Source: an uncultured Anaerolineaceae bacterium
GTDB taxonomy: Bacteria; Chloroflexota; Anaerolineae; Promineifilales; Promineifilaceae
Direction: 5' to 3'
DNA length: 6,453 nucleotides
Assembly: GCA_937967805.1 (NCBI GenBank)
Contig: CALBTC010000325.1
Span: 1 to 6,453 of the forward strand
Under the pieces are notes generated by a model, which ran no database searches, had not been told where the DNA came from, and saw nothing but the letters and a program-made list of their open reading frames with translations. The translations under genes and the position numbers were made by a program. Positions 1 to 6,385 of this stretch are shown in pieces; position 1 is the first letter of the stretch, and every line of letters starts with the position of its first letter.

Positions 1-39
1 TACCGTGAGATTTTGGGCCGTCTGGGTCTGCGTCGTTAA
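1..39 (+). CDS. rpsO: 30S ribosomal protein S15, C-terminal fragment (5' part outside the window)
   Basis: The window opens in frame with 12 codons encoding YREILGRLGLRR and then TAA. This is the characteristic C-terminus of ribosomal protein S15, which usually ends in a tyrosine-arginine stretch followed by KLGLRR or a close variant. S15 is a primary 16S rRNA-binding protein of the small-subunit platform. Being immediately upstream of pnp is the classic conserved rpsO-pnp arrangement, which strengthens the call despite the short piece. The gene start and the rest of the protein lie before position 1, so completeness cannot be judged. Confidence 0.9.
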   Translation, partial: YREILGRLGLRR

Positions 40-54
40 TTAAAAAGGGTTCAA

Positions 55-90
55 GGAGGGGCGCAGATGACGCCCCTCTGTTTATTAATT
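55..90 (+). terminator. Probable intrinsic terminator after rpsO
   Basis: GAGGGGCG (56-63) pairs perfectly with CGCCCCTC (71-78) around a 7-nt loop, starting 16 nt after the rpsO stop. The following tract, TGTTTATTAATTTATT, is T-rich but interrupted, so termination may be partial. In E. coli a comparable leaky terminator separates rpsO from pnp and allows readthrough. Whether that holds here is inference. Confidence 0.75.
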
Positions 91-92
91 TA

Positions 93-188
93 TTGGAGTG
101 GATCTGGCGGTTTAGGAATTGGGTATTGTTACATACGGTAAGTTTCCGTGTATGTGCCAATCCCCAGTCCCTAATCCATCCCCTCCAA
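93..188 (+). repeat. Long imperfect hairpin built of heptanucleotide repeats in the rpsO-pnp spacer
   Basis: Three nested stems can be drawn by eye. The outer stem pairs 93-103 with 178-188 (10 of 11 Watson-Crick). The middle stem pairs 112-128 with 158-174 (14 Watson-Crick plus one G-U of 17). The apical stem pairs 131-138 with 146-155, with a TG bulge. The right arm holds three tandem heptads, CCAATCC, CCAGTCC and CTAATCC (157-177, consensus CYARTCC). The left arm (109-129) holds their diverged reverse complements in the same register. It could be a structured pnp leader, an RNase III substrate or a dispersed non-coding repeat. No open reading frame of note lies here. Confidence 0.7.
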
Positions 189-190
189 CC

Positions 191-276
191 AAAACGCAAC
201 GGAAAAGCGTTTTCTGAAAAAGCACACTGCTGCCTGAAATATCGGTAGTGCAGTTTGTGTTTGAAGCATTATGCTT
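191..276 (+). other. Structured proximal leader of pnp (three small hairpins)
   Basis: Three further inverted repeats follow the long hairpin. AAAACGC (191-197) pairs with GCGTTTT (207-213). A bulged stem pairs 221-234 with 244-261, including ACTGC (226-230) with GCAGT (250-254). AAGCAT (264-269) faces ATGCTT (271-276). GAAAAAGCA (216-224) could alternatively pair with TGCTTTTC (272-279), so mutually exclusive folds are possible. None is followed by a T-run. I found no convincing sigma-70 promoter in 190-300, so pnp may be transcribed by readthrough from rpsO. Confidence 0.45.
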
Positions 277-299
277 TTCCCTGGCACTTAACCTTATAT

Positions 300-304
300 G
301 GAGG
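300..304 (+). promoter_or_regulatory. Shine-Dalgarno site that fixes the pnp start
   Basis: GGAGG sits 8 nt before ATG 313, which is ideal spacing. It falls inside the first codons of the longer frame opening at ATG 298, so the five extra residues MEVYS are best left out of the protein. Confidence 0.85.
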
Positions 305-312
305 TTTATTCA

Positions 313-2505
313 ATGAGTACTGAACAAAGTTTTACCACCCGCATTGGCAATGAAGAAATTACCATTGCCACGGGTAAGCTCGCCGGGCAGGCTGGCGGCG
401 CCGTCACTATTCGCGTGGGCGACTGTATGCTGCTGGCCACGGCCACCATGTCCAAAACAGTGCGCGAAGGCCTGGATTTCTTCCCCCTGAGCGTTGATTA
501 TGAAGAGAAGATGTACGCCGGCGGCCGTATTCCCGGCGGTTACTTTAAGCGCGAAGGCCGTCCTACGACAGATGCCGTACTGGTCGCCCGTTTGACAGAC
601 CGCCCGTTACGGCCGTTATTCCCCAAAGGCATGCGCAATGAAGTGCAAATTATTATCAGCACGCTGTCGGCCGACGGCGTTCACCAACTAGACGTCATGG
701 CCGTCAACGCCGCCAGCGCCGCGCTGCACATTTCCAACATTCCCTGGGCCGGTCCCATTGGTGCGGTGCGCGTCGGCTACATCGACGGTGAATTTGTGGC
801 CAACCCTACCATGCAGGAGATGGAAAACAGCACGCTAGACCTACGCATGGCAGGCACCAAAGATGCCATCATCATGGTGGAAGCCGGCGCCGACGAGGTG
901 ACGGAAGACGTGCTGGTAGAAGCCCTGGAGTTTGGCCATGCCGCTATGCAGCCGTTCATTAATCTGGTGAACGAGATGCGCGAGGCAATCGGCAAAGAAA
1001 AAGATGAAGTTGAGCTCAGTTCTGTGGACGAGGAGTTGGAAACGGCCGTCAAAGAAAAAATCGGCAGCCGCATTGCAGAAATTGTGGCCGGCATCACCGA
1101 CCGCCACGAGCGCAACGATGAAATGGGCGACCTGCGCGAAGAGATCGTCAATGATTTCTTTGAGATGGATGAAACCATCAGCCCCAGCGAAGTGCGTGAA
1201 GTGATCACCAGCGTGCAGAAAAAAGCCGTGCGCGACCGCATTTTGTATGAAGGGGTTCGCCCGGACGGCCGTGACTACACCACGGTACGGCCGCTTTCTT
1301 CCGAAATTGGCATTGTGCCTCGCACGCACGGCTCCGGCCTGTTTAAGCGTGGTGAAACACAGGTGCTTTCCCTAGCCACGTTGGGCACCCCCCGCGAGGC
1401 GCAGAAAATTGAAGGGCTCACTAGCGACGACACCCGCCGCTACATGCACCATTACAACTTCCCCCCCTTCTCTACCGGTGAAACCTGGTTTCTGCGCGGC
1501 CCCAAACGGCGCGAAATCGGCCACGGCGCCCTGGCAGAAACTGCCCTCCGCCCCATGCTCCCATCTGAGGATGATTTTCCCTACACCATTCGCGTGGTGT
1601 CTGAGGTACTTTCCTCCAACGGCAGCACCAGCCAGGCCAGCGTTTGCGCCTCTACCCTGGCGCTGATGGATTGTGGCGTACCGATCAAACGGCCGGTCGC
1701 CGGTGTAGCCATGGGCCTGGTCAAAGAAGGCGACAAATACGCCATTCTGACCGATATTCAGGGGATGGAAGACCATCTAGGCGATATGGACTTCAAAGTG
1801 GCCGGCAGCAGTGAAGGCATCACGGCCCTGCAAATGGACATCAAAATTGCCGGGATCACCAAAGAGATCATGGCCCAGGCGTTGGAGCAAGCCCGCGTTG
1901 GCCGGCTGCACATTCTAGACAACATGCTGCAAACGATTGCTGAACCTCGGGCACAGCTCAGCGACCATGCGCCACGGATGCTCACCATCAAGATTGACCC
2001 GGACAAAATTGGGGCAGTCATTGGCAAGGGCGGCGCAACCATTCGCAGCCTGGAAGAAACGTATGATGTTTCCATCGACATTCAGGAAGATGGCACCATC
2101 TTTGTGGCCGGGGTGGATGGCCCCAAAGCAGAAATGGCGGCCAAGCAGATTGATGCCATGACCAAATCACCCGAACCGGGCCAGATTTATCCCGGCAAGG
2201 TGGTGCGCATCACCGACTTTGGTGCGTTCATCGAGTTTTTGCCCGGCACCGATGGCCTGGTGCATATCTCGCAAATCTCCGCTGAGCACGTAAAGCGAGT
2301 TGAAGACTCCCTGCAGCTGGGCGACGAGGTCATGGTGATGGTTACCGACGTAACGCCTGATGGTAAAGTACGGCTGTCACGCAAGGCGGTTTTGGAAGGC
2401 TACACGCTGGAAGAAGCCCGCGACGATGACCGGCCCAAACGGTCCAGCGGCGGTAATCGCAGCGGTGGTGGTCGCAGTCGTGGCCGCAGCAATAATCGCC
2501 GTTAA
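313..2505 (+). CDS. pnp: Polyribonucleotide nucleotidyltransferase (PNPase)
   Basis: This encodes a 730-aa phosphorolytic 3'-5' exoribonuclease, which releases nucleoside diphosphates from RNA and can add 3' tails in reverse. The family forms a cytoplasmic homotrimer and often joins the degradosome. Domain order is complete: RNase PH 1 (about 10-145, with GRIPGG and the YFKR loop at 77-80 matching the E. coli FFRR loop), a helical linker, RNase PH 2 (about 320-550), KH (about 556-615, GKGG at 571-574) and S1 (about 623-694). Catalytic aspartates D487 and D493 sit in EDHLGDMDF, and the phosphate-binding serine region is NGSTSQ (436-441). The tail (about 705-730) is rich in Arg, Gly and Ser. 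The start is ATG 313 because GGAGG (300-304) lies 8 nt upstream. An in-frame ATG at 298 overlaps that ribosome-binding site and is unlikely to be used. No key residue is missing. Confidence 0.98.
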   Translation: MSTEQSFTTRIGNEEITIATGKLAGQAGGAVTIRVGDCMLLATATMSKTVREGLDFFPLSVDYEEKMYAGGRIPGGYFKREGRPTTDAVLVARLTDRPLRPLFPKGMRNEVQIIISTLSADGVHQLDVMAVNAASAALHISNIPWAGPIGAVRVGYIDGEFVANPTMQEMENSTLDLRMAGTKDAIIMVEAGADEVTEDVLVEALEFGHAAMQPFINLVNEMREAIGKEKDEVELSSVDEELETAVKEKIGSRIAEIVAGITDRHERNDEMGDLREEIVNDFFEMDETISPSEVREVITSVQKKAVRDRILYEGVRPDGRDYTTVRPLSSEIGIVPRTHGSGLFKRGETQVLSLATLGTPREAQKIEGLTSDDTRRYMHHYNFPPFSTGETWFLRGPKRREIGHGALAETALRPMLPSEDDFPYTIRVVSEVLSSNGSTSQASVCASTLALMDCGVPIKRPVAGVAMGLVKEGDKYAILTDIQGMEDHLGDMDFKVAGSSEGITALQMDIKIAGITKEIMAQALEQARVGRLHILDNMLQTIAEPRAQLSDHAPRMLTIKIDPDKIGAVIGKGGATIRSLEETYDVSIDIQEDGTIFVAGVDGPKAEMAAKQIDAMTKSPEPGQIYPGKVVRITDFGAFIEFLPGTDGLVHISQISAEHVKRVEDSLQLGDEVMVMVTDVTPDGKVRLSRKAVLEGYTLEEARDDDRPKRSSGGNRSGGGRSRGRSNNRR

Positions 2506-2525
2506 TGTAATTAGAGAAACTTTTC

Positions 2526-2565
2526 AGCCCAGGCTAATCAATTTAGCCTGGGCTTTTTTTATTTT
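2526..2565 (+). terminator. Strong intrinsic terminator after pnp
   Basis: AGCCCAGGCTA (2526-2536) pairs perfectly with TAGCCTGGGCT (2544-2554) around a 7-nt loop. It is followed directly by a T-tract (seven T to 2560, then ATTTT). It starts 21 nt after the pnp stop. This closes the rpsO-pnp transcription unit and separates it from the permease gene. Confidence 0.95.
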
Positions 2566-2585
2566 CTAAATTTTGGTTGCCATCA

Positions 2586-2628
2586 TGGTAAAATGTCATA
2601 CTGTTTGACAGGTTTTTATCGGTACAAT
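2586..2628 (+). promoter_or_regulatory. Candidate promoter region with dyad for the AI-2E permease gene
   Basis: Two -10-like hexamers are visible: TAAAAT (2589-2594) with an extended TGG (2586-2588), and TACAAT (2623-2628). A consensus TTGACA (2605-2610) lies between them, but only 12 nt before TACAAT, too short for a normal sigma-70 pair. TTGACA also forms part of overlapping dyads, TGTCA-N7-TGACA (2594-2610) and CTGT-TTG-ACAG (2601-2611), which could be an operator. A promoter is expected here because the strong pnp terminator lies just upstream. Which element is used is not settled by sequence alone. Confidence 0.4.
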
Positions 2629-2729
2629 AGTTGTGTGGGGGTGTCCTGCCCCCTTGGTTGTTTTCTTTCATGAGGAAGGACGGTTGTAACGGCCGTTTCT
2701 TACCACGTACAGGAATTGGTACCACAAAC

Positions 2730-3959
2730 ATGAAACGCATGACTCGATCCAGCTCTCCGCCCTGGAGCAATAGTAACAAACGTTTGGTCCTCATGGTGCT
2801 GCTAATTCTGTTGGCCCTGGCCCTATACCGCTTCCGCCTCCTGCTGCTGCCGCTAAGCATGGCCATGATCCTGGCCTACCTGATTGAACCCCTCGTCACC
2901 CAACTTACAAAACGCACGCCGCTTTCGCGCAATCTTTCCATCGCTGTCATTTACCTGCTGTTGGTAACGGCCCTGGTATCCATTCCCGTTAGCACGATCA
3001 ATCCCATTGTGACCCAGGTCACCAACTTTATTCACCGCACCCCGCAATATATTCGCGACATTGGCGAATTTTTCCAGGAACCAATTGTTTTGGCTGATGA
3101 CATCATCATTCCGGTGGACCAGCTCTCACTTGATCAGCTTTTTGCTTCGTTGAGCAGTAATTTAGTCGAGGTTGTGCAAACGCTTGGCGGGCAAACCATC
3201 AGCATTTTTGGCAGCCTGGCAACGGCTACCATTTCCACCGTTGGCTGGACCATCATGGTGCTGTTTCTCTCTTTTTATCTGGTGAAAGACCACGAGATCA
3301 TCTTTGATTCACTGGTTCGGCTAACGCCTCGCTCTTACCGCGAAGATCTGATTCAGCTCAGTGAGGGGATAAGCACAACGTGGAACGCTTTTTTGCGCGG
3401 ACAGTTGGTATTGTGTGTGGTCGTGGGCATCATCATTTTTGTAATTGCCCTGATCATTGGGCTGCCAAACGCCATGACGCTGGCCCTGATTGCCGGCCTC
3501 ATGGAGCTAATTCCCACCTTCGGTCCAATTCTAGCAGCGATTCCTGCGGTTGTGATTGCCGCGATTCAAGCTGATGCTAGCTGGTTGGGCAGTTTAATGT
3601 CGCCGTTTTGGTTTGCCATGCTGGTATTGATTATCTATGGTGTTGTTTACCAGCTAGAAAACTATTATTTGGTGCCGAGGATAATTGGCCATCATCTGAA
3701 GCTGCACCCGCTGGCCGTGCTGCTGGGGGTGCTGGGTGGTGCCAGCGTAGCCGGCATTTTAGGCGTCTTGCTGGCCGCGCCCGTTTTGGCCAGTATCCGG
3801 CTGATCTGGATGTATATCTATTGCAAGTTAACCGACCAGGACCCCTTTTCCGACGGGTTTATGCCTTTTGAACGGGCCCAAACACCGGCAGCAACGGCCG
3901 TTTCCAACAGCCCCTCCTCACCAGCCCAGGATCAACAAGACAGCACTGCCACCGCATAG
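2730..3959 (+). CDS. AI-2E family transporter (PF01594, former UPF0118)
   Basis: This encodes a 409-aa polytopic inner-membrane protein. Hydrophobic segments lie at about 19-56 (a pair), 69-91, 164-186, 226-245, 247-280 (a pair), 293-308 and 326-365, with a soluble region at about 92-160 after the third segment. Family-like motifs include LIPTFGPILAAIPAV (260-274), QLENYYLVPRIIG (308-320) and the Gly/Ala-rich LHPLAVLLG region from 325. The C-terminal 25 residues are low complexity (Ala, Ser, Thr, Gln). Members have been linked to autoinducer-2 export (E. coli TqsA) or Na+/H+ antiport, but substrates are not predictable from sequence. The frame is open from TTG 2631, but ATG 2730 gives the usual short lead before the first membrane segment. 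No good ribosome-binding site marks any candidate (AGGA at 2711-2714 is 15 nt away), so the start is uncertain. ATG 2670 and ATG 2739 are alternatives. Confidence 0.9.
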   Translation: MKRMTRSSSPPWSNSNKRLVLMVLLILLALALYRFRLLLLPLSMAMILAYLIEPLVTQLTKRTPLSRNLSIAVIYLLLVTALVSIPVSTINPIVTQVTNFIHRTPQYIRDIGEFFQEPIVLADDIIIPVDQLSLDQLFASLSSNLVEVVQTLGGQTISIFGSLATATISTVGWTIMVLFLSFYLVKDHEIIFDSLVRLTPRSYREDLIQLSEGISTTWNAFLRGQLVLCVVVGIIIFVIALIIGLPNAMTLALIAGLMELIPTFGPILAAIPAVVIAAIQADASWLGSLMSPFWFAMLVLIIYGVVYQLENYYLVPRIIGHHLKLHPLAVLLGVLGGASVAGILGVLLAAPVLASIRLIWMYIYCKLTDQDPFSDGFMPFERAQTPAATAVSNSPSSPAQDQQDSTATA

Positions 3960-3988
3960 TTGGTCAATTCCGCCAACAATCATACAAT
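3960..3988 (+). promoter_or_regulatory. Candidate sigma-70-type promoter for the small ORF-radC operon
   Basis: TTGGTC (3960-3965) and TACAAT (3983-3988) are separated by exactly 17 nt. The -10 matches TATAAT at 5 of 6 positions. The -35 keeps only the TTG. Transcription would start near 3995, placing the large inverted repeat at 4012-4094 inside the 5' leader. It begins immediately after the permease stop codon. Confidence 0.45.
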
Positions 3989-4011
3989 ATTGAGTAGATA
4001 CGGTCGTTCCA

Positions 4012-4094
4012 GCATTACAAGTTGTCGTAACCGCGGATTCTTTCCGCGTCGATAGTACGCGGAAAGAATCCACGGCTACAGAATTGTAAATGGC
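4012..4094. repeat. Large near-perfect inverted repeat upstream of the radC operon
   Basis: The core arms 4031-4049 and 4057-4075 are 19 nt each and match at 18 positions, around a 7-nt centre (CGATAGT). The match extends to 4027-4079 with one more mismatch. With small gaps it reaches the ATTACAA (4014-4020) and TTGTAAAT (4084-4091) flanks, so the whole palindrome spans about 83 nt. No T-run follows on either strand, so it is not a standard intrinsic terminator. It could be a dispersed MITE- or REP-like element, a leader hairpin, or a binding site. Confidence 0.8.
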
Positions 4095-4135
4095 ATTCGC
4101 TTAACCTTGAGTACCAAAAAAGGACAAACAGATCA

Positions 4136-4318
4136 ATGAGTAAAGATGAAAATCTTGAGGTCGACATGGTGGCCGAAACTGAAAACTTCGCCGTCTGGCG
4201 CAGCCCGGATGAGGAAGGATTCATTTACCACATTGAGCTGGGCAGCATCACCCTGCACCTGGCCTCTGACGAGTGGGAAGAGTTTTTGGAACTGATAGGC
4301 GACGCAGATGACAAGTAA
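4136..4318 (+). CDS. Small acidic protein of unknown function, upstream of and overlapping radC
   Basis: This encodes a 60-aa soluble protein with 18 Asp/Glu against only 3 Lys/Arg, and no membrane segment, signal peptide or Cys. The central run with alternating hydrophobics ([17 protein letters not shown], about 27-43) looks like a beta hairpin, and [10 protein letters not shown] (about 45-54) looks like an amphipathic helix. AGGA (4121-4124) lies 11 nt before ATG 4136. The stop overlaps the radC start by 11 nt, indicating translational coupling and supporting reality of the frame. I do not recognise the family. A role with RadC or as a nucleic-acid mimic would be speculation. An opposite-strand frame in this region has no comparable support. 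Confidence 0.75.
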   Translation: MSKDENLEVDMVAETENFAVWRSPDEEGFIYHIELGSITLHLASDEWEEFLELIGDADDK

Positions 4319-5048
4319 CACGGAGAATGGGCAGCGGGACGATGGGGAGCAAACGGCCGTCTATACGCTGATGATTCGCGACATGGCCGAACACGACCGT
4401 CCCCGCGAGCGGCTGTTGAAAGTGGGCGAACGGGCCGTCTCCACCACTGAGCTGCTGGCGATCATTTTACGCACCGGGGCAACCGGGGAAAACGTGCTGC
4501 GCCTGTCGGAGCGGCTGCTCAGCACCTTTAAAGATTTGCCAGGGCTGGCACGAGCCTCCGTTGCCGAATTGATGGAAGTGAATGGCATTGGTCCAGCCAA
4601 GGCAGTGGAAATTAAGGCAGCGCTGGAAATCGGTCGTCGCCTGCTGACCACCGCTCCGCAAGAAAAGCCGCGCATCACTTCTCCGGCGGATGCAGCTAAC
4701 CTGCTCATGTCTGAGATGAGTTTTTTAGACAAGGAGCACCTTCGACTCATCTTGATGGACACGCGCAACCGGGTGCTGGGCACACCTACCATTTACATCG
4801 GCAGCCTGAACACCTCCGTCGTCCGCGTGGGGGAGCTGTTTCGCGCGGCGATTAAGGAAAATGCGGCCGCCTTCATTGTGGCCCACAACCATCCTTCCGG
4901 CGACCCATCCCCCTCCCCGGAAGATGTGTCCGTCACCCGGCAAATTGTCCAGGCCGGTTCCTTGCTCAATATTGACGTGTTGGATCACATCGTGATTGGC
5001 CACAATCGTTTTGTCTCATTAAAGGAACGCGGGCTGGGATTTTCGTAG
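4308..5048 (+). CDS. radC: RadC family JAMM-domain protein (DUF2466/UPF0758)
   Basis: This encodes a 246-aa protein of usual family length. The N-terminal part has the family signature [17 protein letters not shown] (24-40) and a helix-hairpin-helix region ([16 protein letters not shown], 91-106). The C-terminal JAMM/MPN+ metal site is intact: E176, then H193-N-H195-x7-S203-x2-D206, within [18 protein letters not shown] proteins are typically zinc metallohydrolases, but the physiological role of RadC is unresolved. The original DNA-repair assignment came from an E. coli allele later attributed to recG, and a Streptococcus study found no repair role. The start at ATG 4308 overlaps the small upstream gene by 11 nt, suggesting coupling. 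ATG 4371, just before the conserved IRD, is an alternative start but lacks a ribosome-binding site. Confidence 0.96.
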   Translation: MTSNTENGQRDDGEQTAVYTLMIRDMAEHDRPRERLLKVGERAVSTTELLAIILRTGATGENVLRLSERLLSTFKDLPGLARASVAELMEVNGIGPAKAVEIKAALEIGRRLLTTAPQEKPRITSPADAANLLMSEMSFLDKEHLRLILMDTRNRVLGTPTIYIGSLNTSVVRVGELFRAAIKENAAAFIVAHNHPSGDPSPSPEDVSVTRQIVQAGSLLNIDVLDHIVIGHNRFVSLKERGLGFS

Positions 5049-5071
5049 CAAAACAAGTAAACTGTACCGCT

Positions 5072-6271
5072 ATGGCACGAACTGAACTATTGACAAACGG
5101 CCGTATCGGCAAACCGTTTCACCCTTATCGCAATGACAAACAATTAATTATCGCCGGTGGCTGGGCACCGTGGTGGCTGGACCCCGCCGAAGGCGCGCCC
5201 GACTGGAAAAACCGCAAGCCCGTCTTTAGCGCCTATACGCTGGACGACAGTTTGACGCAGCAGCTCAGCACCCCCTGGGGCACACACGAAGCCGGGCTGT
5301 GGCAACAGATTCCCTCCGTGGCCGGCAACCAGTACGAGCTAAGCGTCGAGGGCCAGGCGTGGTCCAGCGAAGATGCCTCGCCAGGCAGCCAGTTGGAAGC
5401 CAGCGACGTCAATCTACAAATCGGCATCGACCCGACGGGCGGCCTGGACCCGACCAGCCCGCTCATTAGCTGGAGTGAGGTGACCCAACCACTGAGCCGC
5501 TGGGAAACTTTACGCGTCCAGGCTGAAGCAGAAGCATCTATCATCACCGTATACCTGAAATCGGCGCCCAATTTGCCCAAGCGGCTGCAATCGGTCTTTT
5601 GGCGCAATGCATTTCTGCGGCCGATTGGGCGGCACAAGCGAGGCGTGAATATTGTGGGGCTGGGCGATACACACATCACGCTAGAGCCGGATCAGCCAAA
5701 ACCGGGGGAACCGATTACGGCCGTTATCTCCTCCAGCCGCGAGCACACCCACGTGGACCTCATCGTGAACCGGCCAGATGACACCTTGGGCAAGGTGGTC
5801 AACAAGGGGCGCACCTTTGACGACGACCGCTATTTGTGGCGCTACCAGTTCACTACCGATATTGACGGCCTGTATGACATTCGTTTTGTGGGGGATCATG
5901 GGGCGCGGCTGCTGGCGCTGCGCCTGCTGCAGGTAGCGCGGGACGTGCAGTTGGTGCCCAGCGATGCCGCTCGCTATCACTATCGCCGCGTCTACGTGCT
6001 GCTGCCGCCCACGGCCGGCCAGAAGTGGGTGCTGGCGGCGGCAAAAGGGGGGTACGACGGCCGCTTTACCATAGGCTACTCAGCAGACGATGCGGGAATT
6101 GGTAATCTAGAAAACCGGCACGTCCTGGCGGTGAATCCACACCATTGGCCCGAAGTATTGACGGCAAGCTGGTTCCAGCAGCATTATCCGGGGGTGAAGT
6201 TTACGGCCGTTGTCGCCAACCAGCCGGAAGATTTAGAAGATTGGCTCAAGAACTGGACCGATCTCGACTAA
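5072..6271 (+). CDS. Uncharacterised protein with carbohydrate-binding-like N-terminus and conserved C-terminal module
   Basis: This encodes a 399-aa soluble protein with no signal peptide or membrane segment. Residues 1-187 look like a jelly-roll carbohydrate-binding module of the CBM4/9 or CBM-like type: early TNGRIGKPF, a Trp-rich GGWAPWWLD (29-37), GLWQQIPSVAGNQYELSVEGQAW (75-97), then beta-strand text ending in FWRNAFLRPI (176-185). Residues 199-290 look like one immunoglobulin-like beta domain (EPDQPKPGEPITAVIS). Residues 304-397 form a separate alpha/beta-like module (YRRVYVLLPPTAGQKW, FTIGYSADDAGIG at 332-344, AVNPHHWP, WFQQHYPGVKF). I recall similar C-terminal modules in Chloroflexota proteins, but cannot name a family. 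No catalytic site is recognised. It starts 23 nt after the radC stop without a clear ribosome-binding site, consistent with an operon tail. Domain calls are by eye. Confidence 0.8.
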   Translation: MARTELLTNGRIGKPFHPYRNDKQLIIAGGWAPWWLDPAEGAPDWKNRKPVFSAYTLDDSLTQQLSTPWGTHEAGLWQQIPSVAGNQYELSVEGQAWSSEDASPGSQLEASDVNLQIGIDPTGGLDPTSPLISWSEVTQPLSRWETLRVQAEAEASIITVYLKSAPNLPKRLQSVFWRNAFLRPIGRHKRGVNIVGLGDTHITLEPDQPKPGEPITAVISSSREHTHVDLIVNRPDDTLGKVVNKGRTFDDDRYLWRYQFTTDIDGLYDIRFVGDHGARLLALRLLQVARDVQLVPSDAARYHYRRVYVLLPPTAGQKWVLAAAKGGYDGRFTIGYSADDAGIGNLENRHVLAVNPHHWPEVLTASWFQQHYPGVKFTAVVANQPEDLEDWLKNWTDLD

Positions 6272-6279
6272 AACAGACC

Positions 6280-6344
6280 GAGGAGTAAGCTTCCTTTGAT
6301 GCATCTTTGTTTGACCCGTTCGCATCTGTGGTTGCTCACTCCTC
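6280..6344 (-). terminator. Hairpin between convergent genes, possibly a minus-strand terminator
   Basis: The arms 6280-6290 and 6334-6344 pair over 11 positions, with one A/C mismatch on the + strand. In minus-strand RNA that position becomes a G-U pair, so the fold is better in that direction. An inner GATGC (6298-6302) / GCATC (6322-6326) stem stacks inside. A short T-run (GTTTTAG on the minus strand, just beyond 6280) follows. It may terminate the convergent minus-strand gene, or act in both directions. The T-tract is weak, so this is tentative. Confidence 0.35.
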
Positions 6345-6385
6345 CTTCAAAAAACACTTCCTTTAAGGAATAGGCGGTCTCCACG

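Larger units (their letters stand above)
609..6210. repeat. Dispersed palindromic octamer ACGGCCGT, nine copies
   Basis: Exact copies start at 609, 1042, 1265, 2689, 3894, 4353, 5097, 5717 and 6203. The base on either side is mostly A or T. Three copies in pnp fall in three different codon phases (reading L-R-P, T-A-V and D-G-R), so the protein sequence does not explain them. One lies in the probable leader of the permease gene. Nine of the 14 GGCCGT hexamers that I counted on the + strand are part of this octamer. Confidence 0.85.

Noticed and set aside
157..186. Tandem C-rich heptads as a CRISPR array
   Set aside because: The units are 7 nt, contiguous and degenerate, with no spacers or cas genes. 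They form a hairpin arm.
255..300. TTGTGT or TTGAAG as the -35 of a pnp promoter
   Set aside because: No acceptable -10 hexamer is found at 16-18 nt spacing.
298..312. ATG 298 as the pnp start, adding MEVYS
   Set aside because: Its first codons contain the GGAGG ribosome-binding site for ATG 313, which begins the usual PNPase N-terminus.
777..1329. Long minus-strand open frames opposite pnp (162 and 154 aa)
   Set aside because: They are shadows of the pnp codon pattern, have low-complexity Ser/Arg or His/Phe composition, and lie opposite an unambiguous conserved gene.
2631..2729. TTG 2631 as the permease start, adding 33 residues
   Set aside because: The extra residues do not resemble the family, and the region carries promoter-like elements. 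ATG 2730 gives a normal N-terminus, though the start is not certain.
4027..4079. Inverted repeat as an intrinsic terminator for the permease gene
   Set aside because: No T-run follows the stem on either strand.
4015..4321. Two minus-strand open frames over the inverted repeat and the small acidic gene
   Set aside because: They have no ribosome-binding site or recognisable product, and compete with a + strand gene that has a leader and overlaps radC.
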